DNA from: Roseiarcus sp963835885
GTDB taxonomy: Bacteria; Pseudomonadota; Alphaproteobacteria; Rhizobiales; Beijerinckiaceae
NCBI GenBank assembly: GCA_963835885.1
Contig: CAWIHF010000039.1
Location: forward strand, 186,001-250,000
Direction: 5' to 3'
Length of the DNA: 64,000 nucleotides
In this document: positions 1 to 8,498 of the stretch, piece after piece
Layout: the number at the start of each line of letters is the position of its first letter
How positions within the stretch are numbered: the first letter of the stretch is position 1
Notes under the pieces: model-generated
Told to the model about the DNA's origin: nothing
Database searches by the model: none
Seen by the model: the letters and a program-made list of their open reading frames with translations, nothing else
Made by a program: the position numbers and the translations under genes

Positions 1-1244
1 AGCACCGATCGATCGGAGAGGATGCGAATCGCCTCGTTGCGAAAGGCGATGGCGACCCCTCGCCCATAATGCACCGGCGGGATCGAGAGCGCCGGGCGCG
101 GGCGCGGCCTATGGGCGATGGCGCGGAGCCGCAGCCAGGCCAGGAAAAAATACAGACAGGCGAGGCCGCCCAGAACCATGAACGGCTTTACCGAGTCCGC
201 AGGAGGCGCGCCGCGCGCCGCCTGATCGAACAGGACCTGCAGATACCAGCGCAGAGGCAGGATCGCGCCCCAAACGCGGGCGAAGCCATTCATCGCATCA
301 ATCGGAAATCCCACGCCGGCGAAGCCGAAGGCGGGATTGCAGAAAATGGCGATCAGGCTCAGGCCCGAGCCCAGATTTTGCGTCAGCAGCACCAGAAGCG
401 CGCCGAGCCCGAGATAGCCGAGAATATGCAGGCTTGCCGCCGCCGCGACCATGACGGGATCGCCGCGAAACGAGACGGCGTACAAAGCGTGCAGAATTAC
501 GGCGACGACGACCTCCATGATGACGAAGAGGCCGAACAGCGGCATGAGCTTGCCGATGAGCGCGACCAGCGGACGACCGCCCGCCGTTCGCAACCACGCG
601 CGTTTGCTCCGGCGCGAGAACTCCGAGCCGACGGCGTAGCCTGCGGCCAGCGCCACGACGACGTGCAGCACGGTCGGCAGGATCGCGCGAAGCAGGAATT
701 GCGCGTAATTCAGCGCCGGGTTCGAGAGAACGTATTGCTCGGAAACCAGGGAGCCGGGCCGGTAGCCGCCGCCGTCCCCACCGCGCGGCAGATTGGCCGT
801 GGCCGCGGCGATCGCTTTCGAGATCGTGGAATTGGCATTGTTGCCAGGGGTGAAATATTGCCGGTTGTAGAGCGTCACGATCTGGGGGCGCTGGCGGGCC
901 AAGAGATCGCGTTCAAAATTCTCGGGGATGTAGACGGCAGCGATCGCCTCGCCGGAGCGGATCGCTCGCATGGCGCTCGTCATGTCCCCCGAACGCTCGG
1001 CGACGCTGACGCCGGGGGCCGAACCGATCGCCTGAATGTAGGTGAGCGAAGTCGCCGACCGGTCGGCGTCGACGATCGTGACCCTGAGATTGCGGATGAC
1101 GGCGTTGCTGAAGGTCAAGGTCAGGACGGCGAAGGCGATTACGGGAACGATGACCGACAAGAGGAGCGCAACCTCGTCGCGCCGCATCCAGCGCAACTCG
1201 CGCGTGGCGACCCGCAGCAATCCCGGCCGCGCCGGCGCCTTCAT
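1..1244 (-). CDS. ABC-2 type multidrug export permease, 3' end outside the window
   Basis: Inner-membrane permease of a drug or lipid exporter, working with the HlyD-type adaptor upstream. The frame starts at ATG 1244, overlaps the adaptor's stop in an ATGA, and stays open to the window edge (about 414 codons). It begins with a short cytoplasmic stretch (MRRDE near residue 20) and a hydrophobic segment, then a large extracytoplasmic loop and a block of membrane segments, the usual ABC-2/YhhJ plan. Close to the edge a new block begins (AFRNEAIRILSDRSV) that resembles the protein's own beginning, suggesting two fused permease units. The ATPase would be outside the window. Family assignment is firm, substrate unknown. 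Confidence 0.8.
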   Translation of the reverse strand, partial: MKAPARPGLLRVATRELRWMRRDEVALLLSVIVPVIAFAVLTLTFSNAVIRNLRVTIVDADRSATSLTYIQAIGSAPGVSVAERSGDMTSAMRAIRSGEAIAAVYIPENFERDLLARQRPQIVTLYNRQYFTPGNNANSTISKAIAAATANLPRGGDGGGYRPGSLVSEQYVLSNPALNYAQFLLRAILPTVLHVVVALAAGYAVGSEFSRRSKRAWLRTAGGRPLVALIGKLMPLFGLFVIMEVVVAVILHALYAVSFRGDPVMVAAAASLHILGYLGLGALLVLLTQNLGSGLSLIAIFCNPAFGFAGVGFPIDAMNGFARVWGAILPLRWYLQVLFDQAARGAPPADSVKPFMVLGGLACLYFFLAWLRLRAIAHRPRPRPALSIPPVHYGRGVAIAFRNEAIRILSDRSV

Positions 1245-2302
1245 CGTTGCTCGCCCGTCGGCCACTCGGCGTAGACGCTCATACCCGGCCTAAGGGCGGG
1301 CAAGGGCGTGACGGGATAGGCGCGCACCTCGAACGTCCGGAGGTCGAAGTCGCCGGTCGCACGGGTCGCGCGCCAGCCGGCATATTCGCCGCGCGTTGCG
1401 ATGAGCTTGATCTCCGCGGTGATCTCCTGGTCGCCGAGCGCGGGCGCGCGCATCGTGAACCGGTCGCCGACCTTGAGCCCACGCACGAGGTCTTCGCGCA
1501 GGTTGAACCGCAGCCAAACGTCGCTGAGGTCGACCAGCGACAGAAGGGGCACGCCGGGCGAGACATATTCCCCGACCTCGGCTCCGATCTGGTATACCTG
1601 CCCGGCGATTGGCGATTTGACGACGAGTTCGTCCACCTGCGCCTTGATTGTGTCGACGCTCGCCTGCGCCTTGAGCACGTTGGTCTGGGCGATCCCGCGC
1701 TCTTCCTTGGTCGCGCCGTTGACGGCCTCCTCATAAGCGAGCTTCGCTTGGTCCTGCTGCCTCTTGGCCACTTCAAGCGAGTTCGTCACCTCGTCCAGCC
1801 GCTGCAACGGCGCATTGCCGGAGCCGGCAAGCACCTTGATGCGGTCGTAGGTGCGCTGGGCGAGCGAGAAATTCGCCTCCGCCGCTTCTTCTTCCGCTTT
1901 GCGCTGGGCGATCGTCTCGGCGCGCGTCCCGGCGAGGATATTGGCGAGCTGGGCCTTGGCGACGTCCACGCCGGCCTGGGCCTGACGCCATTTGGCGACG
2001 AGTTCCGGGTTGTCGATTTCGAAGAGCAATTGCCCCGCGGCGACGTTCTGTCCCCGCTCGACGGGACGCTGGCCAACCCGGCCGTCGATGCGCGCGGCGA
2101 TGTCGACGCGGGTGGCGTCGGCTTCGCCCTGGATGATCAACGGCTCGGGCCAGGCGAGATACCAGATCGACAGGCCGACGACCCCGGCGAGGACCAGCGT
2201 CACAATCGCGGCGGAGGCCACGGCCCCTGCCGACGCCCGCTCGGGTTTCGGCTCGTCCTTGTCGGGAATTTCGGGCGCCTGGATCTCGGGTGTTTCGTTC
2301 AT
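1241..2302 (-). CDS. HlyD-family membrane fusion (adaptor) protein
   Basis: Periplasmic adaptor linking an inner-membrane exporter to an outer-membrane channel. The 353 residues contain one N-terminal membrane anchor at about 26-48 after an acidic, proline-rich cytoplasmic tail, a biotinyl-lipoyl-like half (IDGRVGQRPVERGQNVAAGQ), a long Ala/Gln/Glu-rich coiled-coil hairpin at about 105-215, the second lipoyl half (SPIAGQV) and a beta-barrel domain. The stop overlaps the start of the permease by four bases, so the two are translationally coupled. The organisation matches YhiI/YbhG-type exporters; the transported compound cannot be read from the sequence. Confidence 0.88.
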   Translation of the reverse strand: MNETPEIQAPEIPDKDEPKPERASAGAVASAAIVTLVLAGVVGLSIWYLAWPEPLIIQGEADATRVDIAARIDGRVGQRPVERGQNVAAGQLLFEIDNPELVAKWRQAQAGVDVAKAQLANILAGTRAETIAQRKAEEEAAEANFSLAQRTYDRIKVLAGSGNAPLQRLDEVTNSLEVAKRQQDQAKLAYEEAVNGATKEERGIAQTNVLKAQASVDTIKAQVDELVVKSPIAGQVYQIGAEVGEYVSPGVPLLSLVDLSDVWLRFNLREDLVRGLKVGDRFTMRAPALGDQEITAEIKLIATRGEYAGWRATRATGDFDLRTFEVRAYPVTPLPALRPGMSVYAEWPTGEQR

Positions 2303-2532
2303 GCGGCCTCAGACGGGTTCTCGCCGGTCGAACGCGAGGCTGCGTCAGCCAAGGCGAATAATGTCGAGAGCGGTTCGTATGAAATTCGAAGCGTGAACGG
2401 GCACAATCAGGGCCTGAACGTCCCTCAAAATGGCGGAAGTTGCAAATCCAGACAAGGAACGGCCGCAGAGGTTTGAATCCAGCCCTCGAACAGCCGATCC
2501 GACTGGGCGGCCAAGCAGTCCCACAAACGGCA

Positions 2533-3835
2533 TCACGCCTTGCGCGGCTCGCCCGCCACATAGGTTTGGCGTACGGCTCGGTCGTCGCCCATCATGATCA
2601 GCGCGAAGAGTTCTGCGTCGAGGTCGCCCTTCGCTGTCTCCATCCGATGCGCCATCGCGGGCGTGGCGCGCGAAATCGAGCACAACGAGATCGGCTTCCT
2701 TGCCGACCTCGATCGCGCCGATCCGGTCATCGAGGCTCAGCGCCCGGGCGTTGCCGAGGGTCATCTGATAGAGGGCCTGCGCGGCGGGCCATGATTGCCG
2801 ATTGAGCTGCAGCACCTTGTAGCCCTCGGCGGCGGTCCGCAACATCGAATAGCTCGTCCCGCCGCCCACGTCGGTCGCAAGCGCGACGCGCACGCCGGCT
2901 TTCCGCAGCCGCGCCTGATCGAACAGCCCCGAACCCAGAAACAGATTGGACGTCGGGCAGAAGGCCGCGACCGACCGGCTTGCCGCCATCGCGTCGACTT
3001 CCGCGTCCTCGAGATGGATACAGTGGCCGAACACCGAGCGCGGCCCGAGCAGCCCGGCGCGGTCATAGACGTCGAGATAGTTTTTCGCGCCGGGAAAGCG
3101 CGCCGCCACCAGGTCGATCTCGGCCTTGTTCTCGTCGAGATGCGTCTGGACATAGGTCCCCGGGAATTCGCGCGCGAGCGCGCCCGCCGCCTCGAGTTGC
3201 GCCTGGCTCGAGGTGACCGCGAAGCGCGGCGTGATCGCGTAATCGATCCGCCCCCGTCCGCGCCAGCGTTCGATCAGCGCCTTGCTTTCGTCGTAGCCCC
3301 GTTGAGCCGTGTCCGTCAGAGCCTCGGGCGCGTCGTGGTCCATCATCGTCTTGCCGGCGATCATGCGCGCGCCCCGCCGCTCGGCCTCGGCGAAGAACGC
3401 GTCGACCGATTGCGGATGCACCGTGCAATAGACCATCGCCGTCGTCGTGCCGCAGCGGAAGAGTTCGTCGAAAAAGAACGCGGAGATGCGGGCGCAATGG
3501 CCGGGATCAGCGAATTTCTGCTCCTCGACGAATGTGTAATTGTGCAGCCAATCGAGCAGCTGCGCGCCATAGGAGCCGATCACCTGGGTCTGTGGATAGT
3601 GGATGTGGGCGTCGATAAATCCGGGCATGACCAGACAGCCCGAATAATCGTCGACAGACGCGCCGTCAGGGGCGCCGGCGAGAATGTCGCGCGCCTCGCC
3701 AACGGCCTCGATACGGCCAGCCAGGATAAGAATGGCCCCGTCATCCAGATAGTGGCGTGCGGACAATCCCGCCGTCGCGGGATCGTCGGTGAAGGTCAGA
3801 ATGCGTCCGCGGACGACTCGCGCGTTCGAGGTCAA
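2533..3835 (-). CDS. guaD: Guanine deaminase, with an apparent frameshift near the 3' end
   Basis: Cytosolic amidohydrolase converting guanine to xanthine. Visible features: the metal-binding HxH in GFIDAHIHYP, later histidines in THLDEN and GHCIHLED, and the aspartate of ATDVGGG. The start is TTG 3835, overlapping the stop of the puuE-uraD gene, so both purine-degradation genes form one unit. At 2673-2675 the frame slips: up to VVLDF it is normal, but the family-typical tail (AELFALIMMGDDRAV...TYVAGEP) is in the neighbouring frame and ends at 2533. Removing one A from the AAA run (a T on the coding strand) restores it. Read without correction, the frame runs on to 2345 with an unrelated tail of roughly 110 residues. 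Confidence 0.88.
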
Positions 3836-5253
3836 GGCAAAATGTCCTTGAGCCTCAGCGCACCGATGCGGTCGATCTCGGCCAGCGCCGTCCGCCGCTC
3901 CGTTTCGGGATCGTTGGTCAGCCTTCGCTCGAAGGCGGCCAGAATGTCGGCTTTGCTCTTGCCCTTGACCGCCATGATAAAAGGGAAGCCAAAGCGAGTC
4001 CGATAACCGTCGTTGAGCGCGGTCAGCCTGGCAAGATCGTCGGCGCTAAGCCTGTCGAGGCCGGCGCTCGCCTGCTCCCCGGCCAACTCCGCCGTCAGCG
4101 TCTTGGCGAGCGCGAGTTTTCCTGCGAGATCGGGATGGGAGAGGATCAGCGACCGCTTCTGCTCCTCCGAGGCTTTTGCCGCCGCGGCCGCCATCGCCTT
4201 CGCCAGTCCTTCGGCCGTGTCCGCTTCGGCTGTCAGGCCCGCGTCGTAGGCAGCCGCTGCGATCCAGGACGAATGTTCGTAGACGCCGCCGAAGCGCTCG
4301 ACAAACAAGGTTCGGGTGAGCCGCGACGGCTTCCAGCCTCCCGCCGGCGCGTGTTTGCGGATCCAGTGACGCGCGATGTCGAGCCGGGTCGGCGTCCACA
4401 CGCGATCGTGGCCCAGAGCGTAGTCGATGAACCGCGCCAGCGAAGCCGCCCGTCCGGGGCGGCCGACGAGCCGGCAGTGCAGCCCGACCGAGAGCATTTT
4501 CGGCGCTACATCGCCTTCGGCGTAGAGCGTGTCGAACGAATCCTTGAGATAGGCGTAGAACTGGTCGCCCGAGTTGAAGCCCTGCGGCGTTGCGAAGCGC
4601 ATGTCGTTGGAATCGAGCGTATAGGGCGTGATCAGCTGAGGCCCGCGCGGGCCTTCGAGCCAGTAGGGGAGGTCGTCGGCGTAGGCGTCCGCGCAATAGA
4701 GAAAGCCGCCCTCCTCCATGCCGAGCCGGATGGTGTTGATTGACGAACGCCCTTGATAGAAGCCGAGCGGCCGGGACCCGGCCACTTCGGTATGAATGCG
4801 CACCGCCTCGGCGATGTGGTCGGCTTCGACTTCGGCCGCCGCGTCGCGATAGTCGATCCATTTGAGACCGTGGGTGGCGATCTCCCAGCCCGCCTCGTTC
4901 ATGGCGGCGACCGCTTCGCGGTTGCGCGCCATCGCGGTGGCGACCGCATAGACGGTCACGGGCACCGAACGGCCGGCGAACATGCGGTGCAGCCGCCAGA
5001 AACCGGCGCGCGAGCCATATTCGTAGATCGATTCCATGTTCATGTGACGCATGCCCGGCCAGGGCGCTGCGCCGACGATTTCGGACAGGAAGGCTTCAGA
5101 CGCCGGATCGCCGTGAAGGATGTTGTTCTCGCCGCCTTCCTCGTAATTGATGACGAACTGCACAGCCACGCGCGCGTCGCCCGGCCAGTCGGCGAACGGC
5201 GGCGTCCGTCCGTAGCCAACCATGTCGCGCGGGTAGTTTTCCTCGATCGTCAT
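3832..5253 (-). CDS. puuE: Fused allantoinase (PuuE type) / OHCU decarboxylase (UraD)
   Basis: Bifunctional purine-catabolism protein of 473 residues. The N-terminal ~310 residues are a polysaccharide-deacetylase-like PuuE allantoinase (PFADWPGDARVAVQFVINYE, ATHGLKWIDY, GFYQGRSS, SVGLHCRLVGRPGR). The C-terminal ~165 residues are an OHCU decarboxylase domain with the FGGVYEHSSW motif and FPFIMAVKGKS. OHCU decarboxylase gives S-allantoin and PuuE opens the allantoin ring, so the fusion joins neighbouring steps of uric acid breakdown. ATG 5253 follows a GGG-rich ribosome-binding stretch and agrees with family N-termini (MTIEENYPRD); an upstream in-frame extension to 5340 looks non-coding. GuaD overlaps downstream. 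Confidence 0.92.
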   Translation of the reverse strand: MTIEENYPRDMVGYGRTPPFADWPGDARVAVQFVINYEEGGENNILHGDPASEAFLSEIVGAAPWPGMRHMNMESIYEYGSRAGFWRLHRMFAGRSVPVTVYAVATAMARNREAVAAMNEAGWEIATHGLKWIDYRDAAAEVEADHIAEAVRIHTEVAGSRPLGFYQGRSSINTIRLGMEEGGFLYCADAYADDLPYWLEGPRGPQLITPYTLDSNDMRFATPQGFNSGDQFYAYLKDSFDTLYAEGDVAPKMLSVGLHCRLVGRPGRAASLARFIDYALGHDRVWTPTRLDIARHWIRKHAPAGGWKPSRLTRTLFVERFGGVYEHSSWIAAAAYDAGLTAEADTAEGLAKAMAAAAAKASEEQKRSLILSHPDLAGKLALAKTLTAELAGEQASAGLDRLSADDLARLTALNDGYRTRFGFPFIMAVKGKSKADILAAFERRLTNDPETERRTALAEIDRIGALRLKDILP

Positions 5254-5381
5254 CCCCTTGCATCCCTCGTAAGCGCTCGAGCCGCCATCGGCGACGCTAC
5301 GACAGGATCGCTGTTTGCTCCAGCCCGGCAAATGCTCCAAAAGGGGCGCAAGACGTCCTGTCGCCGCTCAAAGAGCCCAGC

Positions 5382-6182
5382 ATGACCGACATTTCCCTTC
5401 TTTTCGAGCCGCCCTTCGCCCGCATCGTGCTCAATCGGCCCGAGCGCCGCAACGCGATTTCGCACGCCATGTGGCGCGCGTTGCCCACGATCCGCGCAGC
5501 AATCGAGGCGCGCCAGGACGCTCTCGTCGTGTTGGTCGAAGGCCGAGGCGGTCATTTCAGCGCCGGAGCGGACATATCGGAATTTGGCGAGGTCTATCGC
5601 GACGCTGCGGCCGCCCGTGACTATGGCGACGCCGTCCAGGACGGCCTCAAGGCGCTGATCGACCTCGATCGTCCCTCGATCGCGGTGTTGCAGGGGAGCG
5701 CCGTCGGCGGGGGCCTTGGGCTTGCGCTCGCCTGTGACCTGCGCTTTTGCGCGGCTGACGCCTATCTCGCCATCACTCCGGCCAAGCTTGGTCTCGTCTA
5801 TGGCCATGCCGAAACCCGGCGTCTCGTCGAGCTCGTCGGACCGTCGCGGGCGAAGGACCTTCTGTTCACCGGACGGCGGATCGAGACCGAGGATGCGCTT
5901 GTGATCGGACTCATCGACCGTCGGATCGAAACCGGGCTGCACGACACCGCGCTCGGCTATGCGCGCGGCCTGGCCGAGCTCAGCCAGGCGTCAATTCGGG
6001 GCGCCAAGCGCACAATCGACGCGATCGTCGCCGGCATGACCGTGGAAAGGCCGGCGTTTCGCGCGCTCGTCGAATCCGCCGCGCTCGGCGTCGACTTTGC
6101 CGAGGGGCGCGCCGCGTTCAGCGAGAAGCGGACAGCGAAATTTTCCGATCGGGGCGCGACCCTCCCGCTTCCGCATGGCTGA
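5382..6182 (+). CDS. Enoyl-CoA hydratase/isomerase family protein
   Basis: Crotonase-fold enzyme of 266 residues with typical blocks: LNRPERRNAIS near the N-terminus, the oxyanion-hole region GGHFSAGADISEF (about 55-67), QGSAVGGGLGLALACDLRF (about 105-123) and the segment ITPAKLGLVYGHAETRRLVELVG. It probably hydrates or isomerises an acyl-CoA ester, but crotonases are too diverse to name the substrate. In many Rhizobiales a crotonase gene precedes rpsT near dnaA, as this one does, though no dnaA follows here. It is divergent from puuE-uraD across a 128-bp gap. Confidence 0.88.
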   Translation: MTDISLLFEPPFARIVLNRPERRNAISHAMWRALPTIRAAIEARQDALVVLVEGRGGHFSAGADISEFGEVYRDAAAARDYGDAVQDGLKALIDLDRPSIAVLQGSAVGGGLGLALACDLRFCAADAYLAITPAKLGLVYGHAETRRLVELVGPSRAKDLLFTGRRIETEDALVIGLIDRRIETGLHDTALGYARGLAELSQASIRGAKRTIDAIVAGMTVERPAFRALVESAALGVDFAEGRAAFSEKRTAKFSDRGATLPLPHG

Positions 6183-6257
6183 AAAGCAGCGGTCCGCGAC
6201 AGGCAAGATCGACCCGGCCCGTGGAGCCGCCGCCACTTGGAAATCGGCGTTTGGCGG

Positions 6258-6287
6258 TTGACGCCTTCAAAGGCGAGGGCCTATAAG
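6258..6287 (+). promoter_or_regulatory. Sigma70-type promoter of rpsT
   Basis: TTGACG (6258-6263) and TATAAG (6282-6287) are separated by 18 bases, about 90 bases before the rpsT start. The match to the housekeeping consensus is good and the position fits, giving a leader of roughly 85 nt. No start site has been measured. Confidence 0.6.
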
Positions 6288-6380
6288 CCGGCGATCGAGG
6301 CTGGGCCGCAACCTGGCCATCTTATTTTTGAGCGAACGCGCGCGGCAGCGGCGGGCGCGCTATCTCAGGGAATCCAGTTC

Positions 6381-6650
6381 ATGGCCAATACGAAGTCGGC
6401 CCAGAAAGCCGTCCGCCAGACCATCCGCCGGACAGCCGTCAACAAGGCTCGCCGCAGCGAGATGCGCACCTATGTCCGCAAGGTCGAAGAGGCGATCGCC
6501 TCAAAGGATCCGAAGGCCGCCGCCCAGGCGCTGAGCGAGGCCGAGCCGCATCTGTCGCGCGCTGCCCAAAAGGGAATCGTCCACAAGAACGCCGCCTCGC
6601 GCAAGATTTCGCGCCTGACCAAGCGCGTCAACAGCCTCGCGGCCGGCTGA
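6381..6650 (+). CDS. rpsT: 30S ribosomal protein S20
   Basis: Small basic protein of 89 residues binding 16S rRNA in the small ribosomal subunit. It starts MANTKSAQKAVRQ, has the expected helical Lys/Arg/Ala-rich body (NKARRSEMRTYVRKVEEA; KNAASRKISRLTKRVN) and normal length. ATG 6381 is the conserved start; an in-frame extension to 6237 is not S20-like. A promoter lies at 6258-6287 and a terminator at 6679-6705, so it is probably transcribed alone. Confidence 0.97.
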   Translation: MANTKSAQKAVRQTIRRTAVNKARRSEMRTYVRKVEEAIASKDPKAAAQALSEAEPHLSRAAQKGIVHKNAASRKISRLTKRVNSLAAG

Positions 6651-6678
6651 CGACACGAAGCTTTATCGAAGGAATCGG

Positions 6679-6705
6679 CCGCTGCCGGAGCCGCAGCGGT
6701 TTTTT
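6679..6705 (+). terminator. Rho-independent terminator of rpsT
   Basis: A 7-bp GC-rich stem (CCGCTGC 6679-6685 with GCAGCGG 6693-6699) around a 7-nt loop is followed by six T residues, about 30 bases after the rpsT stop. Confidence 0.85.
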
Positions 6706-6736
6706 CGTTTCTGCGAACCTTTCAGTAGAAACCCCG

Positions 6737-7006
6737 ATGACCCACGTCCCTCCCGATCGGCTCAGCGTCGATCCGGCAAGCTCGTTTTATGACGAGGCGG
6801 CGCTGGCCCGCGGGGTCGGCATTCGCTTCCGCGGCGTCGAGCGGCGTGATGTGGAGGAATATTGCGTCAGCGAGAACTGGATTCGCGCCCCCGCGGGCAA
6901 AACCCGCGACCGTAAAGGCAATCCATTGCTTATCAAGATGTCCGGCGCTGTCGAACCCTACTTCCTGACGCCGGCGGCGGAAGAGGACGCTGCTGACGGA
7001 AACTGA
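6737..7006 (+). CDS. DUF3297 family protein
   Basis: Small conserved protein of 89 residues recognisable as DUF3297: PPDRLSVDP at the start, YDEAALARGVGIRFRGVE, VEEYCVSENWIRAPAGKT and a C-terminal VEPYFL. No function is established. It has no signal peptide or membrane segment and should be cytosolic. It stands alone between the rpsT terminator and a VOC protein 47 bases downstream, which may be cotranscribed. Confidence 0.88.
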   Translation: MTHVPPDRLSVDPASSFYDEAALARGVGIRFRGVERRDVEEYCVSENWIRAPAGKTRDRKGNPLLIKMSGAVEPYFLTPAAEEDAADGN

Positions 7007-7053
7007 CGCTCCTTGCGCCTATCAAGGGCGCCGCACCAACGCGGAGCCATCCC

Positions 7054-7419
7054 ATGCCGGACGTCAGTTTTGTTCTCGTCTACGTCGACGACGTTTCCAG
7101 AAGCGAAGCCTTCTACGCCGCGATCGTCGGGCGCGGCGCAATCCAATCTTCGCCGACCTTCGCCATGCTGCCGGCCGGGCCCGACTTGATGATGGGCCTA
7201 TGGCGACGCGATGGCGTCAAGCCGACCGCGACCCGCGGCGTCGGTGGCGAGATTGCCCTCACCGCCAAGACCGCAGCCGAGGTCGACTCCCTCTGGGAGA
7301 ACTGGCGCGCGCGAGGCGTCGCGATCGCCCAGGCTCCGACGGCGATGGATTTCGGCTACACTTTCGTCGCGCTCGATCCCGACGGGCAGCGTTTGCGCGT
7401 TTTCGCGCCCGCGGCTTAG
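7054..7419 (+). CDS. VOC-family (glyoxalase/bleomycin-resistance fold) protein
   Basis: A 121-residue single vicinal-oxygen-chelate domain protein: SFVLVYVDDVSRSEAFYAAI at the start, a MLPAGPDLMMGLW strand, and the closing FVALDPDGQRLRVFAP typical of the fold. Such proteins bind a metal or a small molecule; no substrate can be inferred. Its TAG stop (7417-7419) interlocks with the TAA of cysK on the other strand (7416-7418), so the two genes converge with a 4-base overlap and no room for a separate terminator. Confidence 0.85.
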   Translation: MPDVSFVLVYVDDVSRSEAFYAAIVGRGAIQSSPTFAMLPAGPDLMMGLWRRDGVKPTATRGVGGEIALTAKTAAEVDSLWENWRARGVAIAQAPTAMDFGYTFVALDPDGQRLRVFAPAA

Positions 7420-8390
7420 AGCCCCTCGAAGAGCGCAGTCGAAAGATAGCGCTCGGCAAACGAAGGGATGATCACAACGATCATCTTGCCGACGTTTTCC
7501 GGCCGGCGTCCCACCTCGATCGCTGCAGCGATGGCCGCGCCCGACGAGATGCCGACCGGTATGCCCTCGATCCGAGCCACCAGCCGGGCGGTGTCAAAGG
7601 CCGTCTGGTTGCCGACCGCGACAATTTCGTCGATCACGTCACGGTCCAGAATAGCGGGAATGAAGCCAGCGCCGATTCCCTGAATCTTATGCGGCCCCGG
7701 CGAGCCGCCCGAGAGCACCGGCGAGTCCTCGGGTTCGACCGCAATCATGCGTACGCTCGGCTTGCGCGCCTTAAGAATCTCACCGACGCCGGTGATCGTT
7801 CCTCCCGTACCGACGCCGGAGACGACGATGTCGACATCGCCGTTGGTGTCGTTCCAGATCTCCTCGGCCGTGGTGCGGCGGTGGATTTCCGGATTGGCGG
7901 GATTTTCGAATTGCTGCGGCATGACCGCGCCCGGGGTCGAGGCGACAATCTCATTGGCCTTGGCGATGGCGCCCTTCATGCCCTGCGCGGCCGGAGTGAG
8001 CACCAGTTCGGCGCCGAGCAAAGCCAGCATCTTACGGCGCTCAATCGACATCGACTCGGGCATGACGAGAATGAGCTTGTAGCCGCGCGCCGCCGCCGTG
8101 AACGCCAAAGCAATTCCGGTGTTGCCAGAGGTCGGCTCGACCAGAATTCCGCGTCCCGCGGAAATCTTGCCTTGGGCCTCGAGCGCGTCGATCATGCTAA
8201 CGCCAATACGGTCTTTGACGCTTCCGATCGGGTTGAAGAATTCAAGCTTCCCGAGGAGACGCGCGCCGACCCCCTTTTCGCGGGCGATGCGGTCCATCGC
8301 TACGAGGGGCGTATCTCCGATCGTATCGGTGATCGAGGCATAGATCCTGCCCCGGCCTGGCGGTCTCGCGGCGTTCTCAGTCGTCGTCAT
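7416..8390 (-). CDS. cysK: Cysteine synthase A
   Basis: PLP-dependent O-acetylserine sulfhydrylase making cysteine from O-acetylserine and sulfide. Hallmarks: the PLP lysine in GSVKDR (about residue 59), the substrate loop PTSGNTGIALAF, the PLP-phosphate loop GVGTGGTITGVG, and the C-terminal PVGISSGAA. Length of about 324 residues is normal. I prefer ATG 8390 because GGAGAG sits 9 bases upstream; ATG 8405 would place that site inside the coding region. An Rrf2-family regulator is encoded directly upstream with an inverted repeat between them, suggesting CymR-like control by cysteine or sulfur status (inference). Confidence 0.95.
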   Translation of the reverse strand: MTTTENAARPPGRGRIYASITDTIGDTPLVAMDRIAREKGVGARLLGKLEFFNPIGSVKDRIGVSMIDALEAQGKISAGRGILVEPTSGNTGIALAFTAAARGYKLILVMPESMSIERRKMLALLGAELVLTPAAQGMKGAIAKANEIVASTPGAVMPQQFENPANPEIHRRTTAEEIWNDTNGDVDIVVSGVGTGGTITGVGEILKARKPSVRMIAVEPEDSPVLSGGSPGPHKIQGIGAGFIPAILDRDVIDEIVAVGNQTAFDTARLVARIEGIPVGISSGAAIAAAIEVGRRPENVGKMIVVIIPSFAERYLSTALFEGL

Positions 8391-8478
8391 CGCTTGGCTC
8401 TCCATAAGCGTCGCCGAGTCGCCGCTTCGTCAGCGCGCGACCCGACGGTAACCGCTTTTCCCGGAAAGCCTCTATATA

Positions 8479-8498
8479 ACGCTGATAATATCAACGCT
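8479..8498. promoter_or_regulatory. Imperfect inverted repeat upstream of cysK, candidate Rrf2 operator
   Basis: On the minus strand GTTGAT-ATT-ATCAGC is an inverted repeat with one mismatch; AGCGTT also occurs twice as a direct repeat. It lies just before an AT-rich TATATA (8473-8478) that could be the cysK -10 element, and touches the 3' end of the rrf2 gene. A good -35 at the right spacing is missing, as at many regulator-dependent promoters. No binding data exist. Confidence 0.4.

Noticed and set aside
69..1274. A 401-codon Arg/Gln-rich plus-strand protein
   Set aside because: It is antisense to the ABC-2 permease and has the composition typical of reverse-strand translation of GC-rich genes.
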